14,717 nt of DNA, taken from contig JAEZLD010000175.1 of NCBI GenBank assembly GCA_023415335.1, forward strand, positions 1 to 14,717, written 5' to 3'. The notes beneath the pieces were generated by a model. It was not told the DNA's origin, made no database searches, and saw nothing but the letters and a program-made list of their open reading frames with translations. The first letter of the stretch is position 1, and every line of letters begins with the position of its first letter. The position numbers were made by a program, and so were the translations under genes. This document shows positions 6,176-14,714 of this stretch, piece after piece. Source of the stretch: Bacillota bacterium. GTDB taxonomy: Bacteria > Bacillota > Clostridia > Clostridiales > Caloramatoraceae.

Positions 6176-7759
6176 ATGTCTTATACATCAACTACGTATT
6201 TGGTTTTTTTTCTTGGGGCTGTGCTGCTGTGCTACACCATAACCCCTAAAAGGTATAAATGGATTGTGCTGCTTCTATCAAGCTATGCCTTCTATTTTTT
6301 ATCAAGCAGAAAGCTGATTGTTTTTCTGATTGTAACTACTGTATCAGTTTATGCAGCAGGGCTTATTCTTACTAAAATACAGGACCGCTTTGATGCTGCA
6401 AAGGGCAGTCTGTCAAAGGAAGAGAAGAAGCAGCTCAAGGGTATAATTAACAGGAAAAAGAAGTGGGTAGTAACGTTTGCCGTCATTATAAATTTTGGGC
6501 TGCTTGCACTTCTCAAGTATTATAATTTCTTAGGTAGCGAGCTTAACAGGCTTCTTGAAGGTAGTGCATTCAGCTTCCCACATTTTAAAATCCTTCTGCC
6601 TCTGGGCATATCCTTCTATACACTACAGGCTATAGGATACGTTGTGGATGTATATAGAGGAAAATACAGGGGAGAGAAAAATCTGGGAAAGATAGCCTTG
6701 TTTTTAGCCTTTTTTCCATGTATAGTTGAAGGACCAATAGGGAGGTATGACCTTTTAGGAGAACAGCTATACACAGGGCATAGCTTTGACTATGAAAACT
6801 TTACTCATAGCCTCCAGCTTATATTATGGGGCTTGTTTAAAAAAATGGTTATTGCAGACAGGGCAAATGCATTAGTAGCTAAGGTGTTTGATAACTACTC
6901 CTCATACTCTGGAATTGTGGTTATTGTAGCAACCTTGCTTTATACCCTCCAGCTATATGCGGATTTCTCCGGATGTATGGATATAGTAACAGGAAGTGCT
7001 CAGCTGTTTGGAGTGAGAGTCTCCAAGAACTTTGAAAGGCCATTTTTCTCAAGGTCAGTTAACGAGTTCTGGCGCAGATGGCATATTACTCTTGGAGCAT
7101 GGCTGAAGGACTATATTTTTTACCCTGTCTCCTTATCCCGTGCCTTTATGAACCTGAGCAGATGGTGCCAGAAGCATATGAACAGCTTCCTTGGAAGCAC
7201 AGTGCCAGCCTTGTTCTCACTGCTTTGCGTGTGGCTTGGAAATGGAGTATGGCACGGAGTAGGCTGGAAATATGCAGCCTATGGAATGTATTATTATGTA
7301 ATTACTATTGCGGGAATGCTTTGTGAACCACTAATTAAAAGGTTCTTTAAGCTCTTGCATATAAATAGAGAGGGCAGGGCCTGGAACTCATTCCAGCTTG
7401 TAAGAACCTTTATCCTGGTTAATATGGGAATGATGCTTTTCAGGGCTGAAGGTCTCAGAGCTTTTGTAAGTATGCTTAGGTCTGTATTCACAGGCTTTAC
7501 CTTAGCTACATTTACAGACCAGAGCCTATTTGCACTAGGAGTAGATGGACATGACTATTTTATACTGGCAGTAAGTGTTGTTATACTGCTGATTGTGGGA
7601 GTGCTGCAGGAAAAAGGACACGAGATTCGCAGGGAGCTTTCAACCAAAAATATAGTGCTTAGATGGACAGTGTATTATGCACTAATTATGCTTATAATAG
7701 TATTTGGAGCATATGGAGTTGGATATAATGCGGGCGCATTCATTTATGCACAGTTCTAG
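6176..7759 (+). CDS. MBOAT family O-acyltransferase (AlgI/DltB-like)
   Basis: This is a polytopic membrane protein of 527 residues with about 11-12 hydrophobic segments. Family marks are PLGISFYTLQAIGYVVDVYRG, FFPCIVEGPIGRY, YADFSGCMDI, EFWRRWHITLGAWLKDYIFYP (His303) and the invariant catalytic histidine in NGVWHGVGW (His360). MBOAT proteins of this type take an acyl group from a cytosolic donor (a carrier protein in Dlt systems) and pass it across the membrane to an envelope polymer. DltB is usually about 380-420 residues. The longer form and the WRRWHITL and FSGCMDI wording are closer to AlgI/PatA-type acetyltransferases, yet the adjacent carrier argues for Dlt-like chemistry. AGAGGA precedes the ATG at 6 bases. 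The gap to the carrier gene is 11 bases. Confidence 0.93.
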   Translation: MSYTSTTYLVFFLGAVLLCYTITPKRYKWIVLLLSSYAFYFLSSRKLIVFLIVTTVSVYAAGLILTKIQDRFDAAKGSLSKEEKKQLKGIINRKKKWVVTFAVIINFGLLALLKYYNFLGSELNRLLEGSAFSFPHFKILLPLGISFYTLQAIGYVVDVYRGKYRGEKNLGKIALFLAFFPCIVEGPIGRYDLLGEQLYTGHSFDYENFTHSLQLILWGLFKKMVIADRANALVAKVFDNYSSYSGIVVIVATLLYTLQLYADFSGCMDIVTGSAQLFGVRVSKNFERPFFSRSVNEFWRRWHITLGAWLKDYIFYPVSLSRAFMNLSRWCQKHMNSFLGSTVPALFSLLCVWLGNGVWHGVGWKYAAYGMYYYVITIAGMLCEPLIKRFFKLLHINREGRAWNSFQLVRTFILVNMGMMLFRAEGLRAFVSMLRSVFTGFTLATFTDQSLFALGVDGHDYFILAVSVVILLIVGVLQEKGHEIRRELSTKNIVLRWTVYYALIMLIIVFGAYGVGYNAGAFIYAQF

Positions 7760-7769
7760 GGGGACATCT

Positions 7770-8735
7770 ATGGATAAGAATAAAAAAATGCTGGGAATCA
7801 AGTGTTTAGGCAGGATTTTCAGCTTTATCATAATACTTGCCGGGTTATTGCTGCTAGCATCCTTTATGCTTATGCCTAAAACAAATACAGAAGCAGGAGG
7901 AATGAATAATCCTAATGCCAATGGTTTCTATGGAGAGCCTAAGAATACTATTGAGATTGCAGTCATAGGTAACAGTGATGCATATTCAGGAATATCTCCC
8001 CTTGAGCTTTGGAATCAGTATGGGTATACTTCATATGTGGCAGGAGAAGGCAGCCAGGCATTATCCCAGTCTTTGATTATGCTTAAGGAAATATTGAAAG
8101 TACAGAATCCTAAGCTTGTAATACTTGAAACAGATGCTGTGTTTTCTGGACTTCCCCACAATACCTTTGTAGCTGTTGCTAAGAATATGGTTCCAGTGTT
8201 TCAATACCATGACAGATGGAAGACTGTAAAGGCCGGGGAGATACTGAAAAAGCCTGAATATAATGGGAAGACCATAACTAAGGGGCAATATGTCAGTATT
8301 GAGGAAGAACCATATACAGGACCTGAATACTTGTTCAAGACCAGCAAAATAAAAAAAATACCAAGGTATTCAAAGACCTTCCTGGATATGTTCGTAAAAA
8401 CCTGTAAAGACAATGATATACCGCTCCTACTGGTTCATGTTCCCTCAACTACATCCTGGAGCTATGATAAGTATAACTCTATGAAAAGCTATGCGGATGA
8501 ACAGGGAATCACTTTTATAGATTATGATTTAAAGCGCCAGGAATGTGGACTGGATTGGAAAACAGACAGCAGGGACAAGGGAAGACATCTTAACTGTTAT
8601 GGTGCAAAAAAAATAACCACATGTCTCGGAGAATACATCAAGAACAATTATAATTTAGAAGATCACAGGAATGATGCTGCATATAATGAGTGGAATGAGG
8701 ATTATTTGGAATACAGTAAAATGATGAAGAAATAA
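7770..8735 (+). CDS. Membrane-anchored SGNH-fold protein (DltD/AlgX-like role)
   Basis: The 321-residue protein has a short basic N-terminus, one membrane segment (about 15-35, no clear cleavage site) and an extracytoplasmic domain. That domain looks like an SGNH hydrolase: block I is IGNSDAYSG with Ser69, and near the C-terminus Asp269 and His273 in RDKGRHLNCYGA complete a Ser-Asp-His set. Block III is not clear. In MBOAT systems such partners (DltD, AlgX, PatB) finish the transfer of the acyl group to the polymer outside the membrane. It is not recognisably DltD by sequence; the role comes from fold and context. The start is ATG 7770 after AGGGGGA at 6 bases, 10 bases beyond the MBOAT stop; the longer reading from 7704 lies inside that gene. 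Last of the four dlt-like genes. Confidence 0.85.
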   Translation: MDKNKKMLGIKCLGRIFSFIIILAGLLLLASFMLMPKTNTEAGGMNNPNANGFYGEPKNTIEIAVIGNSDAYSGISPLELWNQYGYTSYVAGEGSQALSQSLIMLKEILKVQNPKLVILETDAVFSGLPHNTFVAVAKNMVPVFQYHDRWKTVKAGEILKKPEYNGKTITKGQYVSIEEEPYTGPEYLFKTSKIKKIPRYSKTFLDMFVKTCKDNDIPLLLVHVPSTTSWSYDKYNSMKSYADEQGITFIDYDLKRQECGLDWKTDSRDKGRHLNCYGAKKITTCLGEYIKNNYNLEDHRNDAAYNEWNEDYLEYSKMMKK

Positions 8736-8808
8736 TATATGTAAATAATTGCCGCTATATAATATCTTATTTATTAAATATAATAATATGCGAAAGAGGC
8801 GAAATGCC
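8736..8808 (+). promoter_or_regulatory. AT-rich gap with possible promoter of the regulator operon
   Basis: The gap holds several -10-like TATAAT words (8758-8763, 8779-8784) and TTGCCG (8749-8754) 17 bases before TATTAA (8772-8777). A small dyad TATTTA-T-TAAATA (8768-8780) might be an operator. No terminator hairpin is present, so transcripts from the dlt-like genes may run into the regulator genes. None of the promoter pairs is strong. Confidence 0.3.
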
Positions 8809-9483
8809 ATGGAAATAAAGAGAAAAATACTTATAGTTGACGATGAGAAGGATATACGCGAGGCAGTTATGTTTATACTAAATAATGAGGGCTTTACTAC
8901 ATATACTGCAGCCAATGGCATGGAGGCCATAGAAAAGATTAAATCAGGAAAAAGCTATGACTTAATAATTATGGACATAATAATGCCCTATATGTCAGGC
9001 ACAGAAACTGCAAAGAACCTTCGGGAGCTTACGGATTGTCCAATACTATTCCTTACTGCAAAATCCTCAGAGCAGAATAAGGTGGAGGCTTACGAGGCAG
9101 GTGGGGATGACTACCTGTCTAAGCCCTTCTCCAGTGTGGAGCTGGTTCTGCGTATAAAGGCAATACTTAAAAGATATTACAAACAAGATGCAGCGGAGGA
9201 CATATCCATAGACCTTAGGTACAGAAGGGTGATGAAAAATAATACTCTGGTACAGCTGACTGACAAGGAGTTTGACCTTCTGGCCTTTCTTTATGAGCAT
9301 AGAGGACAAGCTTTTCCTAACTCACAGCTGTATGAAGCTGTGTGGAAGGAAAAGTATTTGCAATCCTCCTCTAATACAGTTATGGTTCATATACTTAACT
9401 TGAGAAAAAAGCTTGAGGATGATTTCACAAATCCTAAGTATATACAGACCATTTGGGGAAAGGGCTATTGCTATGCTAAGTAA
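8809..9483 (+). CDS. OmpR/VanR-type response regulator
   Basis: This is a 224-residue transcription factor of the usual two-domain size. The receiver domain (about 5-118) has the acidic pair Asp11-Asp12 in LIVDDE, the phosphorylation site Asp56 in IIMDIIMP, Thr83 in LFLTAK, and Lys105 in YLSKPF. The C-terminal winged-helix domain (about 130-224) has LTDKEFDLLAFLYEHRGQ, VMVHILNLRKKLE and the wing IQTIWGKGYCY. It should be phosphorylated by the kinase encoded by the next gene, which overlaps it by 11 bases. I chose ATG 8809 (weak AGAGG at 8795-8799), where the receiver domain normally starts. ATG 8788, in frame, would add seven mostly basic residues and cannot be excluded. Likely targets are the ABC gene downstream, its own operon and perhaps the dlt-like promoter (inference). 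Confidence 0.95.
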   Translation: MEIKRKILIVDDEKDIREAVMFILNNEGFTTYTAANGMEAIEKIKSGKSYDLIIMDIIMPYMSGTETAKNLRELTDCPILFLTAKSSEQNKVEAYEAGGDDYLSKPFSSVELVLRIKAILKRYYKQDAAEDISIDLRYRRVMKNNTLVQLTDKEFDLLAFLYEHRGQAFPNSQLYEAVWKEKYLQSSSNTVMVHILNLRKKLEDDFTNPKYIQTIWGKGYCYAK

Positions 9484-10786
9484 AAAGCTGAATTATCTCC
9501 AGGTAAAGACAGCACTTGTAGTACTGCTGGCTTTTGCACTGGGCATCGGCGGATTTATAGGACTCCAGCGTGTGGGAGATTGGGTCATACAAAAGAAGTA
9601 TATGTCTGAGGAGAAGTGTGCCAGGCGGGAGAGCAGGTATATTTATGACTTTGAAAGGTTCGTAGAGGATAACGACCTTTCATCTCAGGATACCTTGAGG
9701 GTAAAGGAGTGGTGCAAAGGAAAAAAGTTTGTATATCTGCTTGTTTACAAAGGTGATAACCTCTTCTATGAGACCGATGGCACCTTCCTGCAGACCTATG
9801 ATGTAGGTGAAAATGAAAATTATAGGAACTCAGAGGAGCTTTATCCTATACGCTTCTCAGATGGAACCTATGGGATATCCATTATAGAATTCAGTGAAAA
9901 TAAGTATTATGACATGTTTACAGTAGCCAGTCTTATACTAGCTATTATATTGCTTATAACCGTTGTGCTCATATATAATGGAAGAATTATAGATAGAATA
10001 CTAACACTCTCTGATGCAGTTAAGGCTGTCAGAGATGGTGATTTAAATAGGGAACTAAAGAAATTTGGAGGAGACGAGCTTTCGCAGCTGCAAAATAATG
10101 TAAATGAAATGCGTATGTCTATCATAAGGCATTATGAGGGGGAACAGGAGGCTTTAAAAGCCAACAGCGAGCTTCTTACCTCAATATCCCATGATATAAG
10201 GACTCCTCTTACATCACTTTTAGTATATGTGGATGCCATTGCAGATGGCCATCTGGAAGATCCTCAGGAGGTTATAAGGTATGCTTCCATATGCAGGGAC
10301 AAGGCTTATCAGCTGAAGGACCTTACAGACACGTTATTTAAGTATTTTTTGGTTTATGGGAATAAGGAGCTTGAGCTGAAGAAAGAGGAATACAGTGCTA
10401 TAATGCTGTTGCAGCAGCTTTTAGGTGAACACATAGTATTCCTTCAGCAGAAAGGATATTTAATAAAAACCAATTCTCTGAAAAGGGACTGCCAGATTAA
10501 AACGGATGCAGCAATGCTTAACAGGGTTTTTGACAACGTTTTTTCAAATATAGAAAAATATGCTGATAAGGAAAGGACGATTAGTGTTTCAGAAGAAATT
10601 GCAGGCACCTTTCTTAAGATACAGATAAAAAATTATAATACGAAAAAAACACAGGAAGCAGAAAGTACAAAAATAGGACTTAAGACCTGCCAGAGGATAA
10701 TGGATATAATAGGTGGGGAATTCAAGTACATGAGAAGCAAGGATAGTTTTATTATTCAGGTAATCATGCCAATCTATATAAAATAA
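9473..10786 (+). CDS. Membrane sensor histidine kinase (HAMP-HisKA-HATPase)
   Basis: The 437-residue sensor has membrane segments at about 12-32 and 148-170 that enclose an extracytoplasmic sensor of ~115 residues. A HAMP linker (LSDAVKAVRDGDLN ... GGDELSQLQ) follows, then the HisKA helix with His240 in SISHDIRTPLTSLL, then an ATPase domain with an N box NRVFDNVFSNIEKYA (Asn350, Asn355). The usual G1 box (DxGxG) is not visible: after IQIKNYNT the chain goes on to a G2-like ESTKIGLKTCQRIM with one glycine. The ATP lid is therefore shortened or degenerate, as in some clostridial VanS-like kinases. ATG 9473 lies within the regulator's last codons and is preceded by GGGGAAAGGG, so the two are translationally coupled; the longer reading from 9413 overlaps more and is unlikely. 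Expected partner: the regulator just upstream; expected signal: an envelope agent. Confidence 0.93.
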   Translation: MLSKKLNYLQVKTALVVLLAFALGIGGFIGLQRVGDWVIQKKYMSEEKCARRESRYIYDFERFVEDNDLSSQDTLRVKEWCKGKKFVYLLVYKGDNLFYETDGTFLQTYDVGENENYRNSEELYPIRFSDGTYGISIIEFSENKYYDMFTVASLILAIILLITVVLIYNGRIIDRILTLSDAVKAVRDGDLNRELKKFGGDELSQLQNNVNEMRMSIIRHYEGEQEALKANSELLTSISHDIRTPLTSLLVYVDAIADGHLEDPQEVIRYASICRDKAYQLKDLTDTLFKYFLVYGNKELELKKEEYSAIMLLQQLLGEHIVFLQQKGYLIKTNSLKRDCQIKTDAAMLNRVFDNVFSNIEKYADKERTISVSEEIAGTFLKIQIKNYNTKKTQEAESTKIGLKTCQRIMDIIGGEFKYMRSKDSFIIQVIMPIYIK

Positions 10787-10805
10787 CAATATAAGGAGGG
10801 TAACA

Positions 10806-13541
10806 ATGCTGGAAACAATAAGTCTATGTAAGATATATAAACCTAGAAAGGGGGTACCTGTAACAGCGATTAATAATGTATCCTTGAAATTTCCTGACAA
10901 AGGAATGATCTTTCTTCTGGGAAAGTCAGGAAGCGGAAAATCTACTCTGCTTAACCTGTTAGGAGGTCTTGACAGGTATAATAGTGGTGAAATAATAATA
11001 AAGGGTGTATCCTCCAAGGATTTTAAGCAGCAACATTTTGATTCATACCGTAATACCTATGTGGGCTTCATATTTCAGGAATACAACGTACTTGAGGAGT
11101 TTTCCGTCGGCGCGAACATTGCCCTGGCAATTGAGCTGCAGGGACGTAAGGCCGATGATGCACAGATAAATTCAATACTTAAGGAAGTGGATCTGGAGGG
11201 TTACGGTAACAGAAAGCCTAATGAGCTGTCTGGTGGACAGAAGCAGCGTGTAGCTATTGCAAGGGCACTGGTTAAGAATCCGGAGATAATAATGGCTGAT
11301 GAGCCTACAGGTGCCCTGGATTCCAATACAGGAAAGCAGGTTCTTCAGACCCTGAAAAAGCTTTCATCAGATAAGCTTGTCATAGTTGTATCCCATGACA
11401 GGGAATTTGCAGAGCAGTATGGCGACAGGATTATTGAACTGGCAGATGGTGTGGTAATAAATGACATGGAAAATTCTCATGAGGAGACAGAATATGATTT
11501 GCAGGAGAAGGAAGGAATCAGCTTCAGTGACAATCAGGTTTCTGTTCCTAAGGGATACCATCTTACAGAGGAGGACAGGGAAGCAATCAATGCATATATT
11601 GACGGGCTTGATAAGGGTGTAGACATAAGCATAACCAGCAAATCCTCAGCTGCAAGGAGATTCAGGGTAACAAATCAGGAGAGTATATCAACAGAAAAAG
11701 ACTCCTCCTTCAGGCTGATTAAATCTAAACTGCCTTTAAAAAATGCTTTTAAAATTGGGGCAAGCAGCCTTAAGCATAAAAAGGTGCGCCTTGTATTTAC
11801 AATTCTTCTTTCCTTTGTAGCCTTTACACTTTTTGCACTTTCAGATACCTTTGGCTCATATAACCATGTAAAAACCTGTACAAACTCCATAGTAGACTCT
11901 AATGTCACCTATGCGTCGGTTGTAAAATCAAAGAGGATAGGCGAGGGTTTATCTGAGCACTGGAGAAGCTGGGGGTATAAGCTTACTGATGAGGAGATAG
12001 AAAAGATATCCAAGGATACAGGAAATACCTTTAAGGGCGTGTATGTACCATTAACCTATGATCTTGGCTTTCAAAGTAACTATGACAAGAGTACAAAGCT
12101 GAATGGGGGAGAGTATCCCTTCTATCTTGAGGCTTTTTCAGGCTTTACTGAACTAACAAGCCAGAATCTGGATTCCATGGGATATAAGCTTTTATCAGGT
12201 AGGCTCCCTGAAGGAAGCAAGGATGAGCTTGCCATAAGTGAATTTGCATATGAAACCTTTCTTAAGGCAAAGTATTCTGATGGAGAAGGTCACATTAACA
12301 ATAAGGGTGTAAAAGAACAGACTTACCAGACGGTTACACAGTATAGTGATGTTATAGGAAAGACACTGACTCTTGGAGGAAAGCAGTATGCTATAACCGG
12401 AATAGTGGATACAGGCTTTGATACTGACCGTTATAAGTCCCTTCAGGAGGAGGGCACCGCTGATACAACCTCAAAGCAGCTTGTTAAATACCTTCTGTAC
12501 AATGAAATGAGCTATTCGAAAGGATACAGCCTGACAGGCGCTGCTATGGTAGGGGAAGGCTTTATAAACAGACTGATTGACAGCCAGCCTAAGGTTGTGC
12601 AGCTTAATACTACATCCCTATGGTTTTATAATGAAAGCTACTCTATTGATGGACAGTTTGTGGGAAAGCTTTCGGATATAGGTTCCTCAAAGATTAACTG
12701 GCTAGATGGGGAAAGGACATCCCTTGGGAATAAGGAGATTGTTTTAACCTCTGACTGCCTTAGCTCTTATCAGGATAAGAATAGCGGTGTTTACACAGCC
12801 ATTCAAGAGATGGACAATAGCTTTACTATGAACCTATTTCAGGAAAATAGCACCGAGAACATTACAGAGGAGGGTTACAAGGTTGTAGGTATTATTGAGG
12901 TTTCAGAGGATAATCCAGGTCTTTCGAGAACCCTTGTGGTCAGCGATGGCCTATACACCAAGTGTACAGAGGGAAACGAGGGTACCTATAGCTATGCGGT
13001 AAGCGCTATGCCAAAGGAGAAGGATGATATCCGCAATCTGGTATCCTACTGTTATGATGAATCCGCTGATACAAGATATGACCTTCAAAGCTCTGTAACC
13101 TATGAGCTTAACACAGTAAACGATGTGCTTAAGGTGATGTCAAAAATATTTCTTTATATAGGAATAGGCTTTGCAGTATTTGCAGCACTTATGCTGGCAA
13201 ATTTCATAGGAACCAGCATAGCCTATAAGAAACAGGAGATAGGGATACTGCGCGCCATAGGCTCAAGAAGCAACGATGTATTCCGTATATTCTTTGCAGA
13301 AAGCTTTATTATTGCAATGATTAACTTCGTTCTTTCCTGCATAGGGACCATAGTAGCTACAGCTATAGTAAATAGGGTCATACGTACAGAGGGTGGAATT
13401 CTCATTACAGTATTAAGCTTTGGCATAAGGCAGGTAGTGCTGCTATTTGTAATAAGTATAGGAGTAGCTATATTAGCCAGCTTCCTACCTGTAAAGAAGA
13501 TAGCTTCAAAACGTCCAATAGACGCCATAAGGAACAGATAA
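10806..13541 (+). CDS. Fused ABC transporter ATPase-permease, MacB-like
   Basis: This 911-residue membrane protein joins an ATPase of the LolD/MacB type (about 1-225) to a FtsX/MacB permease half. ATPase motifs: Walker A GKSGSGKST (39-47), signature LSGGQ (141-145), Walker B IIMADEP (Asp165, catalytic Glu166), switch His197. A linker of ~100 mostly charged residues leads to one membrane segment (about 327-350). An extracytoplasmic domain of about 430 residues and three membrane segments near 781-803, 828-856 and 874-896 follow. The 1+3 topology with a big outer domain fits MacB-type mechanotransmitters rather than 10-segment BceB. Such proteins expel or dislodge peptides, or act on the envelope from the outer side. 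AAGGAGGG (10793-10800) precedes the ATG. The gene lies 19 bases after the kinase, so it is probably the main output of that system. Substrate unknown. Confidence 0.93.
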   Translation: MLETISLCKIYKPRKGVPVTAINNVSLKFPDKGMIFLLGKSGSGKSTLLNLLGGLDRYNSGEIIIKGVSSKDFKQQHFDSYRNTYVGFIFQEYNVLEEFSVGANIALAIELQGRKADDAQINSILKEVDLEGYGNRKPNELSGGQKQRVAIARALVKNPEIIMADEPTGALDSNTGKQVLQTLKKLSSDKLVIVVSHDREFAEQYGDRIIELADGVVINDMENSHEETEYDLQEKEGISFSDNQVSVPKGYHLTEEDREAINAYIDGLDKGVDISITSKSSAARRFRVTNQESISTEKDSSFRLIKSKLPLKNAFKIGASSLKHKKVRLVFTILLSFVAFTLFALSDTFGSYNHVKTCTNSIVDSNVTYASVVKSKRIGEGLSEHWRSWGYKLTDEEIEKISKDTGNTFKGVYVPLTYDLGFQSNYDKSTKLNGGEYPFYLEAFSGFTELTSQNLDSMGYKLLSGRLPEGSKDELAISEFAYETFLKAKYSDGEGHINNKGVKEQTYQTVTQYSDVIGKTLTLGGKQYAITGIVDTGFDTDRYKSLQEEGTADTTSKQLVKYLLYNEMSYSKGYSLTGAAMVGEGFINRLIDSQPKVVQLNTTSLWFYNESYSIDGQFVGKLSDIGSSKINWLDGERTSLGNKEIVLTSDCLSSYQDKNSGVYTAIQEMDNSFTMNLFQENSTENITEEGYKVVGIIEVSEDNPGLSRTLVVSDGLYTKCTEGNEGTYSYAVSAMPKEKDDIRNLVSYCYDESADTRYDLQSSVTYELNTVNDVLKVMSKIFLYIGIGFAVFAALMLANFIGTSIAYKKQEIGILRAIGSRSNDVFRIFFAESFIIAMINFVLSCIGTIVATAIVNRVIRTEGGILITVLSFGIRQVVLLFVISIGVAILASFLPVKKIASKRPIDAIRNR

Positions 13542-13544
13542 AAA

Positions 13545-13669
13545 AATGAAGACGCCCTACGGACTAATGAAGTCGTTTCACTAATGAAGAAGTGAAGACG
13601 CTCCCTTCGGTTGCTAATTGACCTGTGGGGGCGTCTTCACTTCATTAGGCGCTTTGTGCCGTCTTCATT
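13545..13669. repeat. Nested inverted/direct repeat element between convergent genes
   Basis: The motif (T)AATGAAG occurs at 13545, 13566 and 13583 in direct orientation and as CTTCATT(A) ending near 13647 and 13670 in reverse. The main hairpin is a 17-bp stem (13589-13605 with 13627-13643, one G-U, 21-base loop) built on GAAGTGAAGACGC. An outer stem AATGAAGACG/CGTCTTCATT (13545-13554 with 13660-13669) can enclose it. GAAGACGC...CGG is also repeated directly (13549 and 13595). The whole begins 3 bases after the ABC stop codon and may end its transcript, but no T-tract follows. The rest of the gap (13670-13769) shows only a short GGGC-gtat-GCCC hairpin (13697-13708) followed by GATTTTATT, a weak terminator candidate. 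Confidence 0.7.
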
Positions 13670-13769
13670 AACGAACGGAAGCGTGTATCATCAATAGGGC
13701 GTATGCCCGATTTTATTGGATCTCAAAAGCTTCCTTATCAACTCGTATTATTCTTAAGGGGATTTTTGA

Positions 13770-14714
13770 TTAGTGTATAACTGTATTTACCAGCTCTTCT
13801 CCTGCAAGATAGCTTTTTAAATTTTTGCATACTATATTTACAATCCTGTTCAAGGTTTCAGGAAGGAAAAAGAAGCCAGCTACATGAGGAGTTATTATTA
13901 CATTAGGGCATCTCCATAATGGGTGGTTCTCTGGAAGTGGCTCAGGGTCGGTTACATCTAGGCACGCTCCATAAAGCCTTTCCTCCTTTATTGCATCGTA
14001 TAGGGCATCGCAATCCACTATAGTTCCACGTCCAATGTTCACTATCACACAGTTTTTATTCATTCCGGCGATTCTATCTTTGTTAAATAGCTTGTAGGTA
14101 TCCTTGGTTGCAGGCATACATATAACTACCACATCCGCCTTTGGAAGTACTTTATCCAGGTCTTCTAAGAGATACTGCTCGTCAAGAAATTCAGGCTTTT
14201 CCTTCAGAGAATGCCTTATCCCTATGGTGTAGGCTCCCAGGGCTTTGACCTTTTTAGCGAATTCTCCTCCTATATCACCTAATCCCAGTATGAGTATGGT
14301 AGAGCCATATATGGACCTTACCTGGCCACAGCTTTTCCATAGACAGTCTTCCTGGTTAGAATGATATTCTGGCAGCCTGCGCAAGAGGCTGAACAGTATG
14401 GCAAGTGCATGCTCGGACACGGTAAGGCCATAAGCCCCTACTGCTGTGGTCAGCTTAACAGAGGAGGGCAGTATCCCTGGCTTTAAATAGGGATCAGCTC
14501 CTGCGGAGTTAAGCTGAAGCCATTTAAGTCTTTTAGGACTCTTTATGTAATCGGGGTTTACATTACCGAATATAATATCAGCGTTGTCCACATCCTCTCG
14601 TGTGACAGATACATAGGAGCTGTATACAAAAGAAGCGCCGGGAGCTGCTGCCTTTAGAAGAAGCTTGTGCTGCTCATTTACGGGAGCGACTACCAGTATG
14701 TTTGTATTATCCAT
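13770..14714 (-). CDS. D-isomer-specific 2-hydroxyacid dehydrogenase
   Basis: This is a cytosolic NAD(P)-dependent oxidoreductase that interconverts a 2-keto acid and its D-2-hydroxy acid; 314 residues, normal for the family. The catalytic triad is visible: Arg229 in VNIGRGTIVD, Glu258 in DPEPLPENHPLW, His277 in ITPHVAGFF. The dinucleotide-binding loop is LGLGDIGGEF in the middle third, after the GAYGLTVSEHALAILFSLLRRL helix. The start ATG is 3 bases from the window's right edge, so its ribosome site and any upstream partner cannot be seen, and a longer start is possible. It converges on the ABC gene and does not share its operon. The substrate cannot be told; close families include phosphoglycerate, glyoxylate/hydroxypyruvate and D-lactate dehydrogenases. 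Confidence 0.92.
   Translation of the reverse strand: MDNTNILVVAPVNEQHKLLLKAAAPGASFVYSSYVSVTREDVDNADIIFGNVNPDYIKSPKRLKWLQLNSAGADPYLKPGILPSSVKLTTAVGAYGLTVSEHALAILFSLLRRLPEYHSNQEDCLWKSCGQVRSIYGSTILILGLGDIGGEFAKKVKALGAYTIGIRHSLKEKPEFLDEQYLLEDLDKVLPKADVVVICMPATKDTYKLFNKDRIAGMNKNCVIVNIGRGTIVDCDALYDAIKEERLYGACLDVTDPEPLPENHPLWRCPNVIITPHVAGFFFLPETLNRIVNIVCKNLKSYLAGEELVNTVIH

Noticed and set aside
8809..13541. Canonical BceRS-BceAB bacitracin module
   Set aside because: The kinase has a sizeable extracytoplasmic sensor, unlike BceS, and the ABC protein is a fusion with 1+3 membrane segments, not a separate ATPase plus 10-segment permease.
13770..14714. VanH-like D-lactate dehydrogenase that supplies the altered adenylation enzyme
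   Set aside because: The dehydrogenase is on the opposite strand behind a repeat element, and the family is too broad to name a product; nearness alone is not evidence.
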